A stretch of 33,496 bases of DNA, from NCBI GenBank assembly GCA_030690985.1, contig JAUYFG010000121.1, positions 1 through 33,496 on the forward strand. The letters run 5' to 3'. The notes below the pieces were generated by a model, which saw nothing but the letters and a program-made list of their open reading frames with translations, had not been told where the DNA came from and did not search any database. The position numbers were made by a program, and so were the translations under genes. This document shows positions 1 to 8,828 of the stretch, in pieces. This DNA comes from Pseudomonadota bacterium. Lineage in GTDB: Bacteria; Pseudomonadota; Gammaproteobacteria; Burkholderiales; Thiobacillaceae. The first letter of the stretch is position 1. Each line of letters starts with the position of its first letter.

Positions 1-5
1 ACGAA

Positions 6-27
6 GCAGGCGGGACGCCTGCGCTAC
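6..27. repeat. Half REP element, GTAGCGC family
   Basis: Read on the minus strand this begins GTAGCGCAGGCG and folds as a short hairpin (GCAGGCG against CGCCTGC). It resembles the outer arms of the element at 8673-8803. Its partner arm, if any, lies outside the window. Confidence 0.5.
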
Positions 28-63
28 AGGCCTACTTTGGCTAATGGACAATCCGGCTTTTTT

Positions 64-119
64 GTAGGGTGCGCCGCGCGCACCGATCCACTTTCAATGG
101 TGCGCGCGGCGCACCCTAC
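64..119. repeat. Inverted-repeat element, GTAGGGTGCGC family
   Basis: Near-perfect palindrome: GTAGGGTGCGCCGCGCGCACC and its reverse complement face each other across a short loop. Related copies lie at 26629-26677 and 29208-29257. It sits directly after the rluB stop codon, so it could also act as a transcript-end hairpin, although no T-run follows. Confidence 0.85.
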
Positions 120-122
120 CGT

Positions 123-1106
123 TCAGCGCTGCCGCTCGCCCTTGTTGAGCAAACGCCGACGGTAGGGGTGGCCGATCTTGGGGCCTTCGTTGCGCGGAGG
201 ACGCTCGTCGTGGTTTCCCCGTGCGCTTGCCGGCTCGTCGTCGCCCGCAACATCACGGTCGCCACCGCGTTCATTGCCTTTCAGCAAGCCGCACCACTTC
301 AGCAGCTCCTGGACTTCGTTTTCCGGCATTTCTTCCTGCATGCCGCGTTTCAGGCGTGAAGGCATCGCGATCGGACCAAAGCGCACCCGGATCAACCGAC
401 TGACGGTCAAACCCATGTGCTCCATGATGCGGCGCACCTCGCGGTTACGACCTTCCCTGATGACCAGGCGATACCACTGGTTCACGCCTTCGCCACCGGC
501 TGGGACGATGCTCTCCAACTGGGCCACACCATCGTCCAGTTCCACGCCGTCGAGCAACTGCTTCATCTGTTCGCCGGTCAACGCGCCCAGCAGGCGCACG
601 GCATATTCGCGTTCCACTTCATAACGCGGGTGGCTCAGGCGGTTGGCCAGATCGCCGTTGGTGGTGAAGACCAACAGGCCTTCGGTGTTGAAGTCCAGAC
701 GTCCCACCGTGATCCAGCGGCCGCCGCGTATCGAAGGCAGGCGGTCGAACACCGAGGGGCGCCCTTCCGGGTCGTCGCGCGAGACGATTTCGCCTTCCGG
801 CTTGTGGTAAATCAGCACGCGCGGCACCTGGCGTTTCCATGACAGGCGGATCAGGCGCCCGTTCACCTTGACCAGATCGCTGGGCTTTACCCGGTCGCCA
901 ACCTTGGCCGGCATGCCGTTGATAGTGACGTGGCCATCGGCAATGAGTTGTTCCATTTCGCGACGCGAACCCATACCGGCCGTGGCCAGCGCTTTCTGCA
1001 GCTTTTCACTGTGGTCCTCAAGCTCGTCGGGCGATGCTTTGAGGGGCCTACCCTTGTAGGAATAACGTGGCATTGTTTTCGAAGGTTTGTTGGTTCTATT
1101 GTTCAT
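123..1106 (-). CDS. rluB: 23S rRNA pseudouridine synthase RluB
   Basis: Isomerises a uridine in helix 89 of 23S rRNA (U2605 in E. coli numbering) to pseudouridine. The 327-residue product has an N-terminal S4 RNA-binding domain (about residues 33-90, with GMGSRREMEQLI) and an RsuA/RluB catalytic domain carrying the GRLDFNTEGLL motif with the catalytic Asp. REGRNREVRRIMEHMG is the other family signature. A charged, Arg- and Gly-rich tail follows from about residue 275, as is common in proteobacterial RluB. The start is an ATG; the first 13 residues are basic and poorly conserved, so translation could begin at the internal MPRYSYKG. It follows scpA-scpB on the same strand, a frequent proteobacterial order. 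RluE or RluF are unlikely given the length and the scpAB context. Confidence 0.95.
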   Translation of the reverse strand: MNNRTNKPSKTMPRYSYKGRPLKASPDELEDHSEKLQKALATAGMGSRREMEQLIADGHVTINGMPAKVGDRVKPSDLVKVNGRLIRLSWKRQVPRVLIYHKPEGEIVSRDDPEGRPSVFDRLPSIRGGRWITVGRLDFNTEGLLVFTTNGDLANRLSHPRYEVEREYAVRLLGALTGEQMKQLLDGVELDDGVAQLESIVPAGGEGVNQWYRLVIREGRNREVRRIMEHMGLTVSRLIRVRFGPIAMPSRLKRGMQEEMPENEVQELLKWCGLLKGNERGGDRDVAGDDEPASARGNHDERPPRNEGPKIGHPYRRRLLNKGERQR

Positions 1107-1192
1107 ATCGGGTCACAGTGAAGAAACTTAAGGCAGACCGGAAAATAATTCGGCCAATACGATAACGAAGCGATATTTGATAAAAGTGCCAG

Positions 1193-1774
1193 TTATTCCC
1201 TGACGGCTACAGCAACTTCTTCCAGAGATTCTTGCGGGATGAGGTCGCGCGCCAGTTCCGGCAAGGGCGGCAATTCGGACAGGGCGCGGAGATTCAAGTC
1301 GGAGAGAAATTGTTTGGTGGTGGCAAACAGGGCCGGACGACCGGGCACCTCCTTGTGCCCCACCACTTCGATCCAGCCGCGCTCTTCCAGCGCCTTCACG
1401 ATCTGGCTGTTGACCGCCACGCCGCGAATATCCTCCACATCGCCGCGCGTCACCGGCTGTCGGTAGGCGATCACCGCCAGCGTCTCCAGCACGGCGCGCG
1501 AGTAACGCGGCGGTTTCTCGGGGTTGAGGCGGTCGAGATAGGGTTGCACCTCCGGCCGGGTCTGGAAGCGCCAGCCATCCGCCACCAGCACCAGTTCCAC
1601 CGCCCTGCCCCGCCAGTCGGATTTAAGTCCTTCCAGGGCGCGGCGGAGAAAATCATTGCCCAGTTCCACCTCGAACACCCGCTTGAGTTCCGCCAGGGTC
1701 AAAGCGCCACTGCTGGAGAGCAGGACCGCTTCCAGCACACGTTTGACTTCATCGAGATCAAGTTGCGGGGGCAT
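1193..1774 (-). CDS. scpB: Segregation and condensation protein B
   Basis: ScpB is the winged-helix (kite) subunit of the SMC-ScpAB condensin, which compacts and helps segregate the chromosome. The 193-residue product shows the family signature [32 protein letters not shown] in pieces, followed by a second winged helix ([20 protein letters not shown]) and the typical [16 protein letters not shown] end. The ORF track starts at an upstream TTG (1786). I prefer the ATG at 1774, which leaves a 17-base overlap with the scpA end and suggests translational coupling. No clear Shine-Dalgarno site is visible for either start. Confidence 0.95.
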   Translation of the reverse strand: MPPQLDLDEVKRVLEAVLLSSSGALTLAELKRVFEVELGNDFLRRALEGLKSDWRGRAVELVLVADGWRFQTRPEVQPYLDRLNPEKPPRYSRAVLETLAVIAYRQPVTRGDVEDIRGVAVNSQIVKALEERGWIEVVGHKEVPGRPALFATTKQFLSDLNLRALSELPPLPELARDLIPQESLEEVAVAVRE

Positions 1775-2594
1775 GTTCGGCGGCAACGGCCAGTTGGGCG
1801 TAAATCGGCGTGAAGGGTTCGTTCTGGACGATATCGACCAGCCGCTCGCGTACCAGTTCCAGCAGGGCGAGAAAGGACACCACCAGGGAGGAGCGGCCCT
1901 GGGCCGGATCGAACAGGTCGGAGAACTGGCTGCGGCCCGCTTCCCGCAGGTACTTCAGGATACGGCTCATATGTTCGCGCACCGAGAGTTCCTGGCGGCC
2001 GATGCGGTGGTGTTTGGTCATCGAAGCACGCTTCAGTATCGCGCCCCAGGCAGCCAGCAGATCGTCGGACGCCACCTGCGGCAGGCGCTTGGCGGCCAGT
2101 TGCGGAATGTGGATGCTCAGGGTGAAGAAATCGCGACCGGCCTGTGGCAGTTCACCCAAACCACGCGCCGCCAGCTTCGTCTGCTCATACTCCAGCAAGC
2201 GCCGCACCAGCTCCGCGCGCGGGTCGTGCCCCTCGTCTTCCACCGCCTTCTCCGGGCGCGGCAGCAGCATGCGCGACTTGATCTCAATCAACATCGCCGC
2301 CATCACCAGATACTCCGCCGCCAGCTCCAGCCGCTTGTGCTGCATGGCCTCGACGTATTCGATGTACTGGCGGGTCAGCGCGGTCATGTTGATATCGAGA
2401 ATGTTCAGGCTGTTGCGGCGGATCAGCCAGAGCAAGAGATCGAGTGGGCCTTCGAAAGCCTCCAGAATGACTTCCAGCGCATCCGGCGGGATGTAGAGGT
2501 CATTCGGCAATTCACTCCACAATTCACCCTGTACCCGAGCGAGATGACGAATCTCTTCCTCGGCGGCTTCCGCTTTTTCCAGAACCTCGCTCAT
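1758..2594 (-). CDS. scpA: Segregation and condensation protein A
   Basis: ScpA is the kleisin subunit that bridges the SMC heads and binds ScpB. It is recognised from the [22 protein letters not shown] block near the N terminus, the [23 protein letters not shown] segment, and a C-terminal winged helix ending before [18 protein letters not shown]. The ORF track begins at 2732, but the first 46 residues look like translated non-coding DNA (FHHARSSVVYRR). The ATG at 2594 ([14 protein letters not shown]) gives 278 residues, the usual size. The gene overlaps scpB by 17 bases. The start is inferred, without a strong ribosome-binding site. Confidence 0.93.
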   Translation of the reverse strand: MSEVLEKAEAAEEEIRHLARVQGELWSELPNDLYIPPDALEVILEAFEGPLDLLLWLIRRNSLNILDINMTALTRQYIEYVEAMQHKRLELAAEYLVMAAMLIEIKSRMLLPRPEKAVEDEGHDPRAELVRRLLEYEQTKLAARGLGELPQAGRDFFTLSIHIPQLAAKRLPQVASDDLLAAWGAILKRASMTKHHRIGRQELSVREHMSRILKYLREAGRSQFSDLFDPAQGRSSLVVSFLALLELVRERLVDIVQNEPFTPIYAQLAVAAEHAPAT

Positions 2595-3030
<436 letters not shown>

Positions 3031-3195
3031 GGAAGGCGGCGCAGAATACACGGAGGCGCACTACGTGGCAAGGTGCTTGCAACAATGCCGGCGGGGAGGC
3101 CTGGCCCGCCACTGCTAGAATTCGCCCGCCTTCTTATCGCAGCGCATTGCCATGTCCTTCGCTTCCGCCTTATTACCTGACCCAATCCGCCTCAC

Positions 3196-3885
3196 ATGAC
3201 CTGGCGCGTTCTCCTCAAGGGTCTGGTCATGCTCACCTCGCTGGCGCTGCTTGGTTTCCTCGCCAGCCATTTCCAGTTCAGCGAGATGCTCTCGCAACAC
3301 TGGATCGACAGCGAGGTGCGCGGCAAGGGCTGGCTGGGCATTCTGTTGTTCCTGGCGGTGGGCGGCCTGGCCACGGCGTTGAGCGTTCCCCGCCAGATCG
3401 TGGCGTTTCTCGGCGGCTATGCCTGGGGCTTTGCGGCGGGCACCGGGCTGGCGACGCTGGCGACGGTGTTCGGCTGCATTTTTGGTTTTTTCTACGCGCG
3501 CTGGCTGGGGCGTGGTTTTGTCCAGAAGCGGTTTCCCGGCCGCATCCGCAAGCTCGATGAATTCCTGCATCGCCACCCGTTCAGCATGTCGCTGGTGATC
3601 CGCCTGCTGCCGGTGGGGCATAACGCCAGCACCAACCTGCTGGCCGGCGTTTCCAGCGTCCGCCCCTTGTCCTTCTTCGCCGGTTCGGGCCTGGGTTATC
3701 TGCCGCAGAATCTGGTGTTCGCGTTGGCCGGCAGCGGCGTCAATCTCGATCCGGAATTACGCATGAGCCTGGCGGTACTGCTGTTCGTTATTTCCAGTCT
3801 GCTCGGCGTCTGGCTGTATCGCCGCTATCGAAAGGATCTGCCCGGTGTGAATGATGAAAATGGACAACCGATGGAACAGCGATGA
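3196..3885 (+). CDS. TVP38/TMEM64 (VTT/DedA-like) membrane protein
   Basis: An inner-membrane protein of 229 residues with about six hydrophobic segments: an N-terminal helix (residues 5-23), two around 50-100, and three towards the C terminus. The VTT domain is seen in LSVPRQIVAFLGGYAWGFAAG and in RLLPVGHNASTNLLAGVSSV. DedA/VTT proteins in bacteria and eukaryotes are linked to lipid scrambling or polyprenyl-phosphate recycling, but the role of this TVP38 branch is not settled. It lies 80 bases before the glycosyltransferase operon on the same strand, which would suit a role in lipid-carrier traffic; that link is inference. Confidence 0.85.
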   Translation: MTWRVLLKGLVMLTSLALLGFLASHFQFSEMLSQHWIDSEVRGKGWLGILLFLAVGGLATALSVPRQIVAFLGGYAWGFAAGTGLATLATVFGCIFGFFYARWLGRGFVQKRFPGRIRKLDEFLHRHPFSMSLVIRLLPVGHNASTNLLAGVSSVRPLSFFAGSGLGYLPQNLVFALAGSGVNLDPELRMSLAVLLFVISSLLGVWLYRRYRKDLPGVNDENGQPMEQR

Positions 3886-3965
3886 CGCGCGCCAGGCCGC
3901 TTTTCGTTCCAGTAGGCCGGCGTTCCCAGTAGACTCGCGCCACTTTCCCCAGCCCTGCCGCCGCC

Positions 3966-4949
3966 ATGACGGATTCAGCCAGCATTAGCGTTTCCCTGAT
4001 CGCCCCCATCTATAACGAGCAGGAAAACCTGCCCGATCTGGTGGACAAGGTCGAAGCCGTGATGTCGGCGCAGGAGAAAAGCTGGGAGTTCATCTGCGTC
4101 GACGACGGTTCGCGTGACGGCTCCGACACCCTGCTGGTGGAACTGGCGGCGACCCGCCCCTGGCTTCGCCCCTTGTTTCTGCGTCGCAACTACGGCCAGT
4201 CCACCGCCATGCAGGCCGGTTTCGACGCGGCGCGCGGCGAGGTGCTGGTGACCATCGACGGCGACATGCAGAACGACCCGGCCGACATTCCGCGCCTGCT
4301 GGACATGCTCGATGCCCGTCCCGAGGTGGACATCATTTCCGGCTGGCGGAAGAACCGCAAAGACAAGGCGCTGCTGCGTAAATTTCCCTCCAAGATCGCC
4401 AACCGCCTGATTTCCAAGGTCACCGGCGTGAACCTGCACGACTATGGCTGTTCGCTGAAGCTGTACCGGCGCGAGGCGGTGCGCTACGTGAAGATCTATG
4501 GCGAGCTGCACCGCTTCATCCCGGCGCTGGCGCACGAATACGGCGCCCGGGTGATGGAGACCGAGGTCAACCACTTCCCGCGCACCAAGGGTGTTTCCAA
4601 ATACGGCATCGACCGCACCATCCGCGTGCTGCTCGACCTGATCTGGGTGAAATTCATGCTGCGTTTTCTGCATCGCCCGCTGCATGCCTTCGGCGGCATC
4701 GGCGCGGCGATGTTCTTCCCCGGTCTCCTGATCCTGCTCTACCTGGCCGGATACAAGCTGTTTTCCCACGCCGACATCGGTGGCCGCCCGCTGCTGCAAC
4801 TGGGCGTGATGTTCACCCTGATGGGCGCGAACTTCATCGGCATGGGCATCCTGGGCGAACTGCTCACCCGCATCTGGCATGAGCCCGGCGGCAAGGCGCA
4901 GTACCTGTTGCGTGAAGCCTCTTCGCTGCGCGAGCCGCCCCACGAATGA
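3966..4949 (+). CDS. GT2 polyprenyl-phosphate glycosyltransferase (DPM1/ArnC/GtrB-like)
   Basis: Predicted to move a sugar from a nucleotide donor to undecaprenyl phosphate on the cytoplasmic face. The catalytic GT-A domain fills residues 8-230: IAPIYNEQENLP, CVDDGSRDGS, the metal-binding TIDGDMQNDP (DGD at 98-100) and LHDYGCSLKLYRREAV. Two C-terminal hydrophobic helices (about 240-262 and 275-298) anchor it, as in GtrB and ArnC. Length (327) is normal. The stop codon overlaps the start of the next GT39 gene (ATGA), and a GT2 with a GT39 is the classic ArnC/ArnT pairing. No aminoarabinose-synthesis genes (arnA, arnB, arnD) are present, so the sugar is unknown. Confidence 0.9.
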   Translation: MTDSASISVSLIAPIYNEQENLPDLVDKVEAVMSAQEKSWEFICVDDGSRDGSDTLLVELAATRPWLRPLFLRRNYGQSTAMQAGFDAARGEVLVTIDGDMQNDPADIPRLLDMLDARPEVDIISGWRKNRKDKALLRKFPSKIANRLISKVTGVNLHDYGCSLKLYRREAVRYVKIYGELHRFIPALAHEYGARVMETEVNHFPRTKGVSKYGIDRTIRVLLDLIWVKFMLRFLHRPLHAFGGIGAAMFFPGLLILLYLAGYKLFSHADIGGRPLLQLGVMFTLMGANFIGMGILGELLTRIWHEPGGKAQYLLREASSLREPPHE

Positions 4950-6457
4950 GACTGGATCGCCTGCTCCTGGCGGTCCTGGTGCTGTTCCCGTTTCTGGCTC
5001 TGGGAACCCCGCCGCTGTTCGACCTGGATGAAGGCGCTTTCACCGCCTCCACCACGGAGATGTTCCTGCGGGGCGACTTTCTCTCCAGCTATCTGCTGGG
5101 CGAGCCGCGCCACGACAAACCCATCCTGATCTACTGGCTCCAGGCTGCATCGGTGAGCCTGCTGGGCAGTAGCGAGTTCACCTGGCGACTACCTTCCGCC
5201 CTGGCCTCCAGCCTGTGGATACTCGCCACCTATGGTTTCGTCAGCCGGGTGCGCGACCGCCAGGCAGGTCTTGCCGCCGCTTTGATCATCGCCACGGCGG
5301 CGGGACTGACCATCATCACGCGGGCGGCGACGGCCGATGCCCTGCTCAATCTTTTCCTCGCCGGCGCCGGCTATGCCACCTGGCTCTGGCTGCGCGAGCG
5401 CGAGCAGCGTTGGCTCTACGCGGCTTGGGCTGCGATGGCTCTGGGCTTTCTTGCCAAGGGGCCGATTGCGTTATTGATCCCGGTCGGCACTTTGTTCCTC
5501 TGGTGCGCCACCCGCCGAGACTGGCGTTCGTTCCGCTCCTGGGCACTGGCACCGGGACCCGTGCTGCTGTTCCTGGCGGTAGCGTTGCCCTGGTTCGTCA
5601 TCCAGACAGGGAACGAAGGCCCCGGCTTTCTGGCCGGTTTCTTTTTCAAACACAACCTGGCGCGCTTCGACACCCCCATGGAAGGGCATGGCGGCAATCC
5701 CTTCTACTATGTGCCGGTGGTGCTGATCTCGCTGTTGCCGCATACGGGACTATTGCTGGTCGCGCTGGCCCGCCTGAAAACAATCTGGCGCGATGAATTG
5801 TTGCGCTTCGGGCTACTCTGGTTCCTGCTCGCCTTCGTGGCGTTTTCCTTCTCCGGCACCAAGCTGCCGCATTACATTTATTACGGCTATGGCGGCCTGG
5901 TCCTGATTCTGGCCGCCCAGGCAGAACACCAAGCCTCGCGCTGGCTGCTGGCCATCACCGGCGCCATCACCTTCGCCCTGTTGCTGGCCGTGCCCAGCCT
6001 GCTCGATCAGGCACTGCCCAGGCTGAAACCGGACGATTTGCTCCTGGCCCAGGATATCGGCAGCCATTTCGGCCTGGGCTACTGGCTGTGGTGCGCTGCC
6101 GCCCTGGTCGTCAGTCTGCTGCCGTTGCTGCTGCGGCCGCTGACGACCCGCTTCGCGCTCTACGGCAATGGCCTGCTGGCGGGGGCGACCATGGCTTTCT
6201 TTTTGCTTCCCATCGTCGGCCAGGTGCAACAGGGGCCGGTGAAGAAAGCCGGCTTGCTCGCCCGCGACCTTTCCGGCCCGCTCCTGCTGCATGGCATCAA
6301 CACCCCCAGCTTCCAGACTTATGCCGGGCGTCGCGTGGAGAAACGCCCCGCCCGCACGGGCGATCTGGTACTGACCCGGGAAAGCCGTCTGGCCGAACTG
6401 CCCGCTACCGAGGTGGTGTTCCGCGAGCGCAGCTATGTGCTGGCGAGGGTGAAATGA
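4946..6457 (+). CDS. GT39-family membrane glycosyltransferase (ArnT-like)
   Basis: Integral-membrane transferase that would take a sugar from a polyprenyl-phosphate carrier on the periplasmic side and place it on lipid A, another glycolipid or a protein. The 503 residues show the ArnT/PMT N-terminal catalytic loop FDLDEGAFTASTTEM (Asp28, Glu29) followed by PRHDKPILIYWLQAAS, then a series of hydrophobic helices with short loops (FLAKGPIALLIP, FSGTKLPHYIYYGYGG). The C-terminal portion after about 430 is soluble. The start overlaps the GT2 gene by four bases and the end overlaps the PAP2 gene by four, so stoichiometric co-translation is likely. Acceptor and sugar cannot be read from sequence. 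Confidence 0.88.
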   Translation: MRLDRLLLAVLVLFPFLALGTPPLFDLDEGAFTASTTEMFLRGDFLSSYLLGEPRHDKPILIYWLQAASVSLLGSSEFTWRLPSALASSLWILATYGFVSRVRDRQAGLAAALIIATAAGLTIITRAATADALLNLFLAGAGYATWLWLREREQRWLYAAWAAMALGFLAKGPIALLIPVGTLFLWCATRRDWRSFRSWALAPGPVLLFLAVALPWFVIQTGNEGPGFLAGFFFKHNLARFDTPMEGHGGNPFYYVPVVLISLLPHTGLLLVALARLKTIWRDELLRFGLLWFLLAFVAFSFSGTKLPHYIYYGYGGLVLILAAQAEHQASRWLLAITGAITFALLLAVPSLLDQALPRLKPDDLLLAQDIGSHFGLGYWLWCAAALVVSLLPLLLRPLTTRFALYGNGLLAGATMAFFLLPIVGQVQQGPVKKAGLLARDLSGPLLLHGINTPSFQTYAGRRVEKRPARTGDLVLTRESRLAELPATEVVFRERSYVLARVK

Positions 6458-7212
6458 AAAGAAGCCAGCCGATCGCGCTCTGGCTGCTCCCGGCTCTCGC
6501 GCTGCTGGCCATGCTGCCGATGAGCGAGCCGGCACGCAACCAGGCGATGTTTCTGGCGCTCAATCACGCGGTGGCGCGCTTGCCGGATGTGCTCTGGTCC
6601 GACCTGACCGTGTTGGGCGACACCCTGGTAGCACTCACGCTGTTGCTGTTTTTTCTGCGGCGCCGCCCCGATCTGGCGCTGGCCGTGCTGCTCGCCAGCC
6701 TGCCCGCAACGCTGCTCTCGCACGGGCTCAAGGATGGCCTGGACATGGCGCGCCCCTACGCGGTGCTGGGTGACCAGGTCCATGTCATCGGCCGCTATCT
6801 GACTGCGGGTTCCTTCCCCTCCGGCCACACCACCACCACGTTCGTGCTTGCCGCCGTATTGATCGGCGGCCTGCGTTCCGCGACCGCCACGTTCTGGATT
6901 CTGCTTGCCGCGCTGCTGGTGGGTTTCTCCCGCATCGCCGTGGGCGCGCACTGGCCGCTCGATGTGCTGGGCGGTCTTTTGTGCGGCTGGGCCTCCGGCC
7001 TGTTCGGGCTGTATTGGGCACAACGAGTGGATTGGGCGCCCCGGCCCCGCGTGCAACTCGCCCTGCGCCTGCTGTTGATCGCCGGCGCCGGCGCGCTCTT
7101 GCTTGACTACAACAGCGGCTACCCACTGGCACGAGCCTTCGAGCAGGGGGTCGCGGTACTGGCATTGGCGGTCAATCTGCTGCCCGGCTGGAACATGCGC
7201 AGAGCAACATGA
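6454..7212 (+). CDS. PAP2-family membrane phosphatase
   Basis: A 252-residue membrane phosphatase with all three PAP2 motifs: K93-x6-R100-P101 (KDGLDMARP), FPSGHTTTT (PSGH at 122-125) and SRIAVGAHWPLD (Arg160, His166, Asp170). About six hydrophobic helices surround them. PAP2 enzymes remove phosphate from lipids such as undecaprenyl diphosphate, phosphatidylglycerol phosphate or lipid A (LpxE type). The ORF track extends upstream to 6088 in the frame overlapping the GT39 gene; the ATG at 6454 fits the ATGA overlap, has GAGGG just upstream and starts a normal protein (MKRSQPIALWLLP). Sitting between two GT39 genes, it probably recycles the carrier or trims lipid A. Confidence 0.88.
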   Translation: MKRSQPIALWLLPALALLAMLPMSEPARNQAMFLALNHAVARLPDVLWSDLTVLGDTLVALTLLLFFLRRRPDLALAVLLASLPATLLSHGLKDGLDMARPYAVLGDQVHVIGRYLTAGSFPSGHTTTTFVLAAVLIGGLRSATATFWILLAALLVGFSRIAVGAHWPLDVLGGLLCGWASGLFGLYWAQRVDWAPRPRVQLALRLLLIAGAGALLLDYNSGYPLARAFEQGVAVLALAVNLLPGWNMRRAT

Positions 7213-8828
7213 GCACGGCCTCCCGCGCGCCGCTGCTGCTCCTCTCCCTGGGCCTGCTGGTACTCTGGCGGCTGCTGGCAGCCTGGCATGGCAACATCGA
7301 GCTGTATGCCGACGAGGCGCAATACTGGACCTGGGCGCTGCAACCGGATTGGGGCTATTTTTCCAAGCCGCCCATGGTGGCCTGGGCGATCTGGCTTTCT
7401 CGCACGCTGTTCGGCGACGCTGAAATCGGTGTGCGCGCGATTTCGCTGCTGCTCTATCCGGTGACGGCCTGGGTGCTGTTTCTCCTGGTGCGGCGTTTGT
7501 TCAAGACGCATCCGCAACGGGAAGACATGGCGTTCTGGAGCGCCCTCACCTTCGCCACCCTACCCCTGGTTTCGCTCGGCTCCTGGCTGATCACCACCGA
7601 TGCCGTGCTGTTGCTGTTCTGGAGCCTGTCGCTCTATTTCACCGTCGCCGCCCTGGAAAGCGGGCGCTGGCGCGACTGGCTGCTGCTGGGCTGCGCGCTC
7701 GGCGCGGGCTTCATGTCCAAGTACAGCATGGTGTTCTACGGCCTCGGTTTCCTCGCCTGGCTGCTGCTCATGCCGCGACAACGCAAACTGCTGCGTGACC
7801 CGCGCCCCTATGCGGCGGCGGCGGTTGCCCTGCTGTTGCTGGCGCCCAATCTGATCTGGAACGCGCGGCACGATTTCGTCAGCGTCCAGCACACCGCCGA
7901 AATCTCGCAACTGGATCGCGGCCTGTTTCATCCCGGCGCCATGCTGGAATTCGTGCTTGGCCAGTTCCTGGTATTCGGGCCTTTGCTCTTCGCCGGCCTC
8001 ATGCTCCTGGTGTTGCGCCCGCGTACCTGGCTCGACGACGAACGCCTGCGCCTGCTCGCCGCCTTCACCCTGGCCCCCCTGGCCGCCTTCATGGCTTTAA
8101 GCCTGCTGTCTCGCGCCTTCGCCAACTGGGCGGCCTTCGCCTACGTCGGCGGCGCCGCCCTGATCGCTGCGGTGTGGGTCGCACAGGGCCACCGCCGCTG
8201 GCTGATCGCCGCGCTGGCGTTGCACCTGGCCATGGCCGCCGCGATGTACCACGCGCACGACATCACCCGGGCACTCGATATTCAGCTCACCCGCAAGACC
8301 GACCCCTATGGCCGCGTTACCGGCTACCGCGAACTGGGCCGTGAAGTCGCGCTGCGTCTGCAAATCCACCCCGAGGCGCGCCTGCTCAGCAACGACCGTA
8401 AGCTGCACGCCCTGCTGCGCTATTACGCGCGTCCCGGAAGCGAGGGGATGCGCTACCTGAATCCAAACGGCACGCGTGATAACCACTACGCCCTGAGCGC
8501 CGATCTGCGCGACAGCCCGAAGGGTGAGTTTCTGCTGGTCAGCCAGGGAGTGGAGGCGCGACAACTGGCCGCCTGGTTCGCTCAAGTGACGCCACAGGCG
8601 CCGATCCGTCTCAACCTCTACCCGGATTACCAGCCGGAATATCAGGTCTGGCTGCTGCGTGATTACCGGCAAGTAGCGCCGGCATGCCCGCAAGGGGTAG
8701 GCCGTGGTTGTAATGCCGCCCAAACCCCGGCGGCAACAACCACGCTCTCCTTGCCGGCCCCGTCCAGCCACCCCAAAGACGCCGGCAGGGATGCCGGCGC
8801 TACAAACCCACCGAGGAGTCCAGGGTGA
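7209..8828 (+). CDS. Second GT39-family membrane glycosyltransferase, with repeat-derived C-terminal tail
   Basis: A PMT_2/ArnT-like transferase of 539 residues. The N-terminal loop YADEAQYWTWALQPDWGYFSKPP holds the Asp35-Glu36 pair and the SKPP segment typical of the family; about 11 hydrophobic helices follow to residue 360, then a soluble domain. It differs clearly from the first GT39 (ADEAQYW versus DLDEGAF), so the two may act on different acceptors or sugars. From about residue 489 the protein is encoded by a composite repeat (8673-8803) and reads as low-complexity Pro/Ala/Thr; the native C terminus was probably near DYRQ. The last codons also hold the GAGGAG ribosome-binding site of the next gene. 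ATGA overlap upstream, GTGA overlap downstream. Confidence 0.87.
   Translation: MSTASRAPLLLLSLGLLVLWRLLAAWHGNIELYADEAQYWTWALQPDWGYFSKPPMVAWAIWLSRTLFGDAEIGVRAISLLLYPVTAWVLFLLVRRLFKTHPQREDMAFWSALTFATLPLVSLGSWLITTDAVLLLFWSLSLYFTVAALESGRWRDWLLLGCALGAGFMSKYSMVFYGLGFLAWLLLMPRQRKLLRDPRPYAAAAVALLLLAPNLIWNARHDFVSVQHTAEISQLDRGLFHPGAMLEFVLGQFLVFGPLLFAGLMLLVLRPRTWLDDERLRLLAAFTLAPLAAFMALSLLSRAFANWAAFAYVGGAALIAAVWVAQGHRRWLIAALALHLAMAAAMYHAHDITRALDIQLTRKTDPYGRVTGYRELGREVALRLQIHPEARLLSNDRKLHALLRYYARPGSEGMRYLNPNGTRDNHYALSADLRDSPKGEFLLVSQGVEARQLAAWFAQVTPQAPIRLNLYPDYQPEYQVWLLRDYRQVAPACPQGVGRGCNAAQTPAATTTLSLPAPSSHPKDAGRDAGATNPPRSPG
8673..8803. repeat. Composite GTAG-type inverted repeat inside the 3' end of a CDS
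   Basis: The outer arms are GTAGCGCCGGCATGCC and, inverted, GGCATCGCCGGCGCTAC-like sequence. Nested inside at 8697-8743 is a second hairpin starting GTAG, with GTGGTTGT paired to ACAACCAC and GCCGCC to GGCGGC. The whole element lies in the reading frame of the second GT39 and supplies its last 50 or so residues. Confidence 0.7.

Noticed and set aside
6088-6453. N-terminal extension of the first PAP2 gene
   Set aside because: Lies within the GT39 gene in a shifted frame; the ATGA overlap at 6454 gives a normal PAP2 protein.
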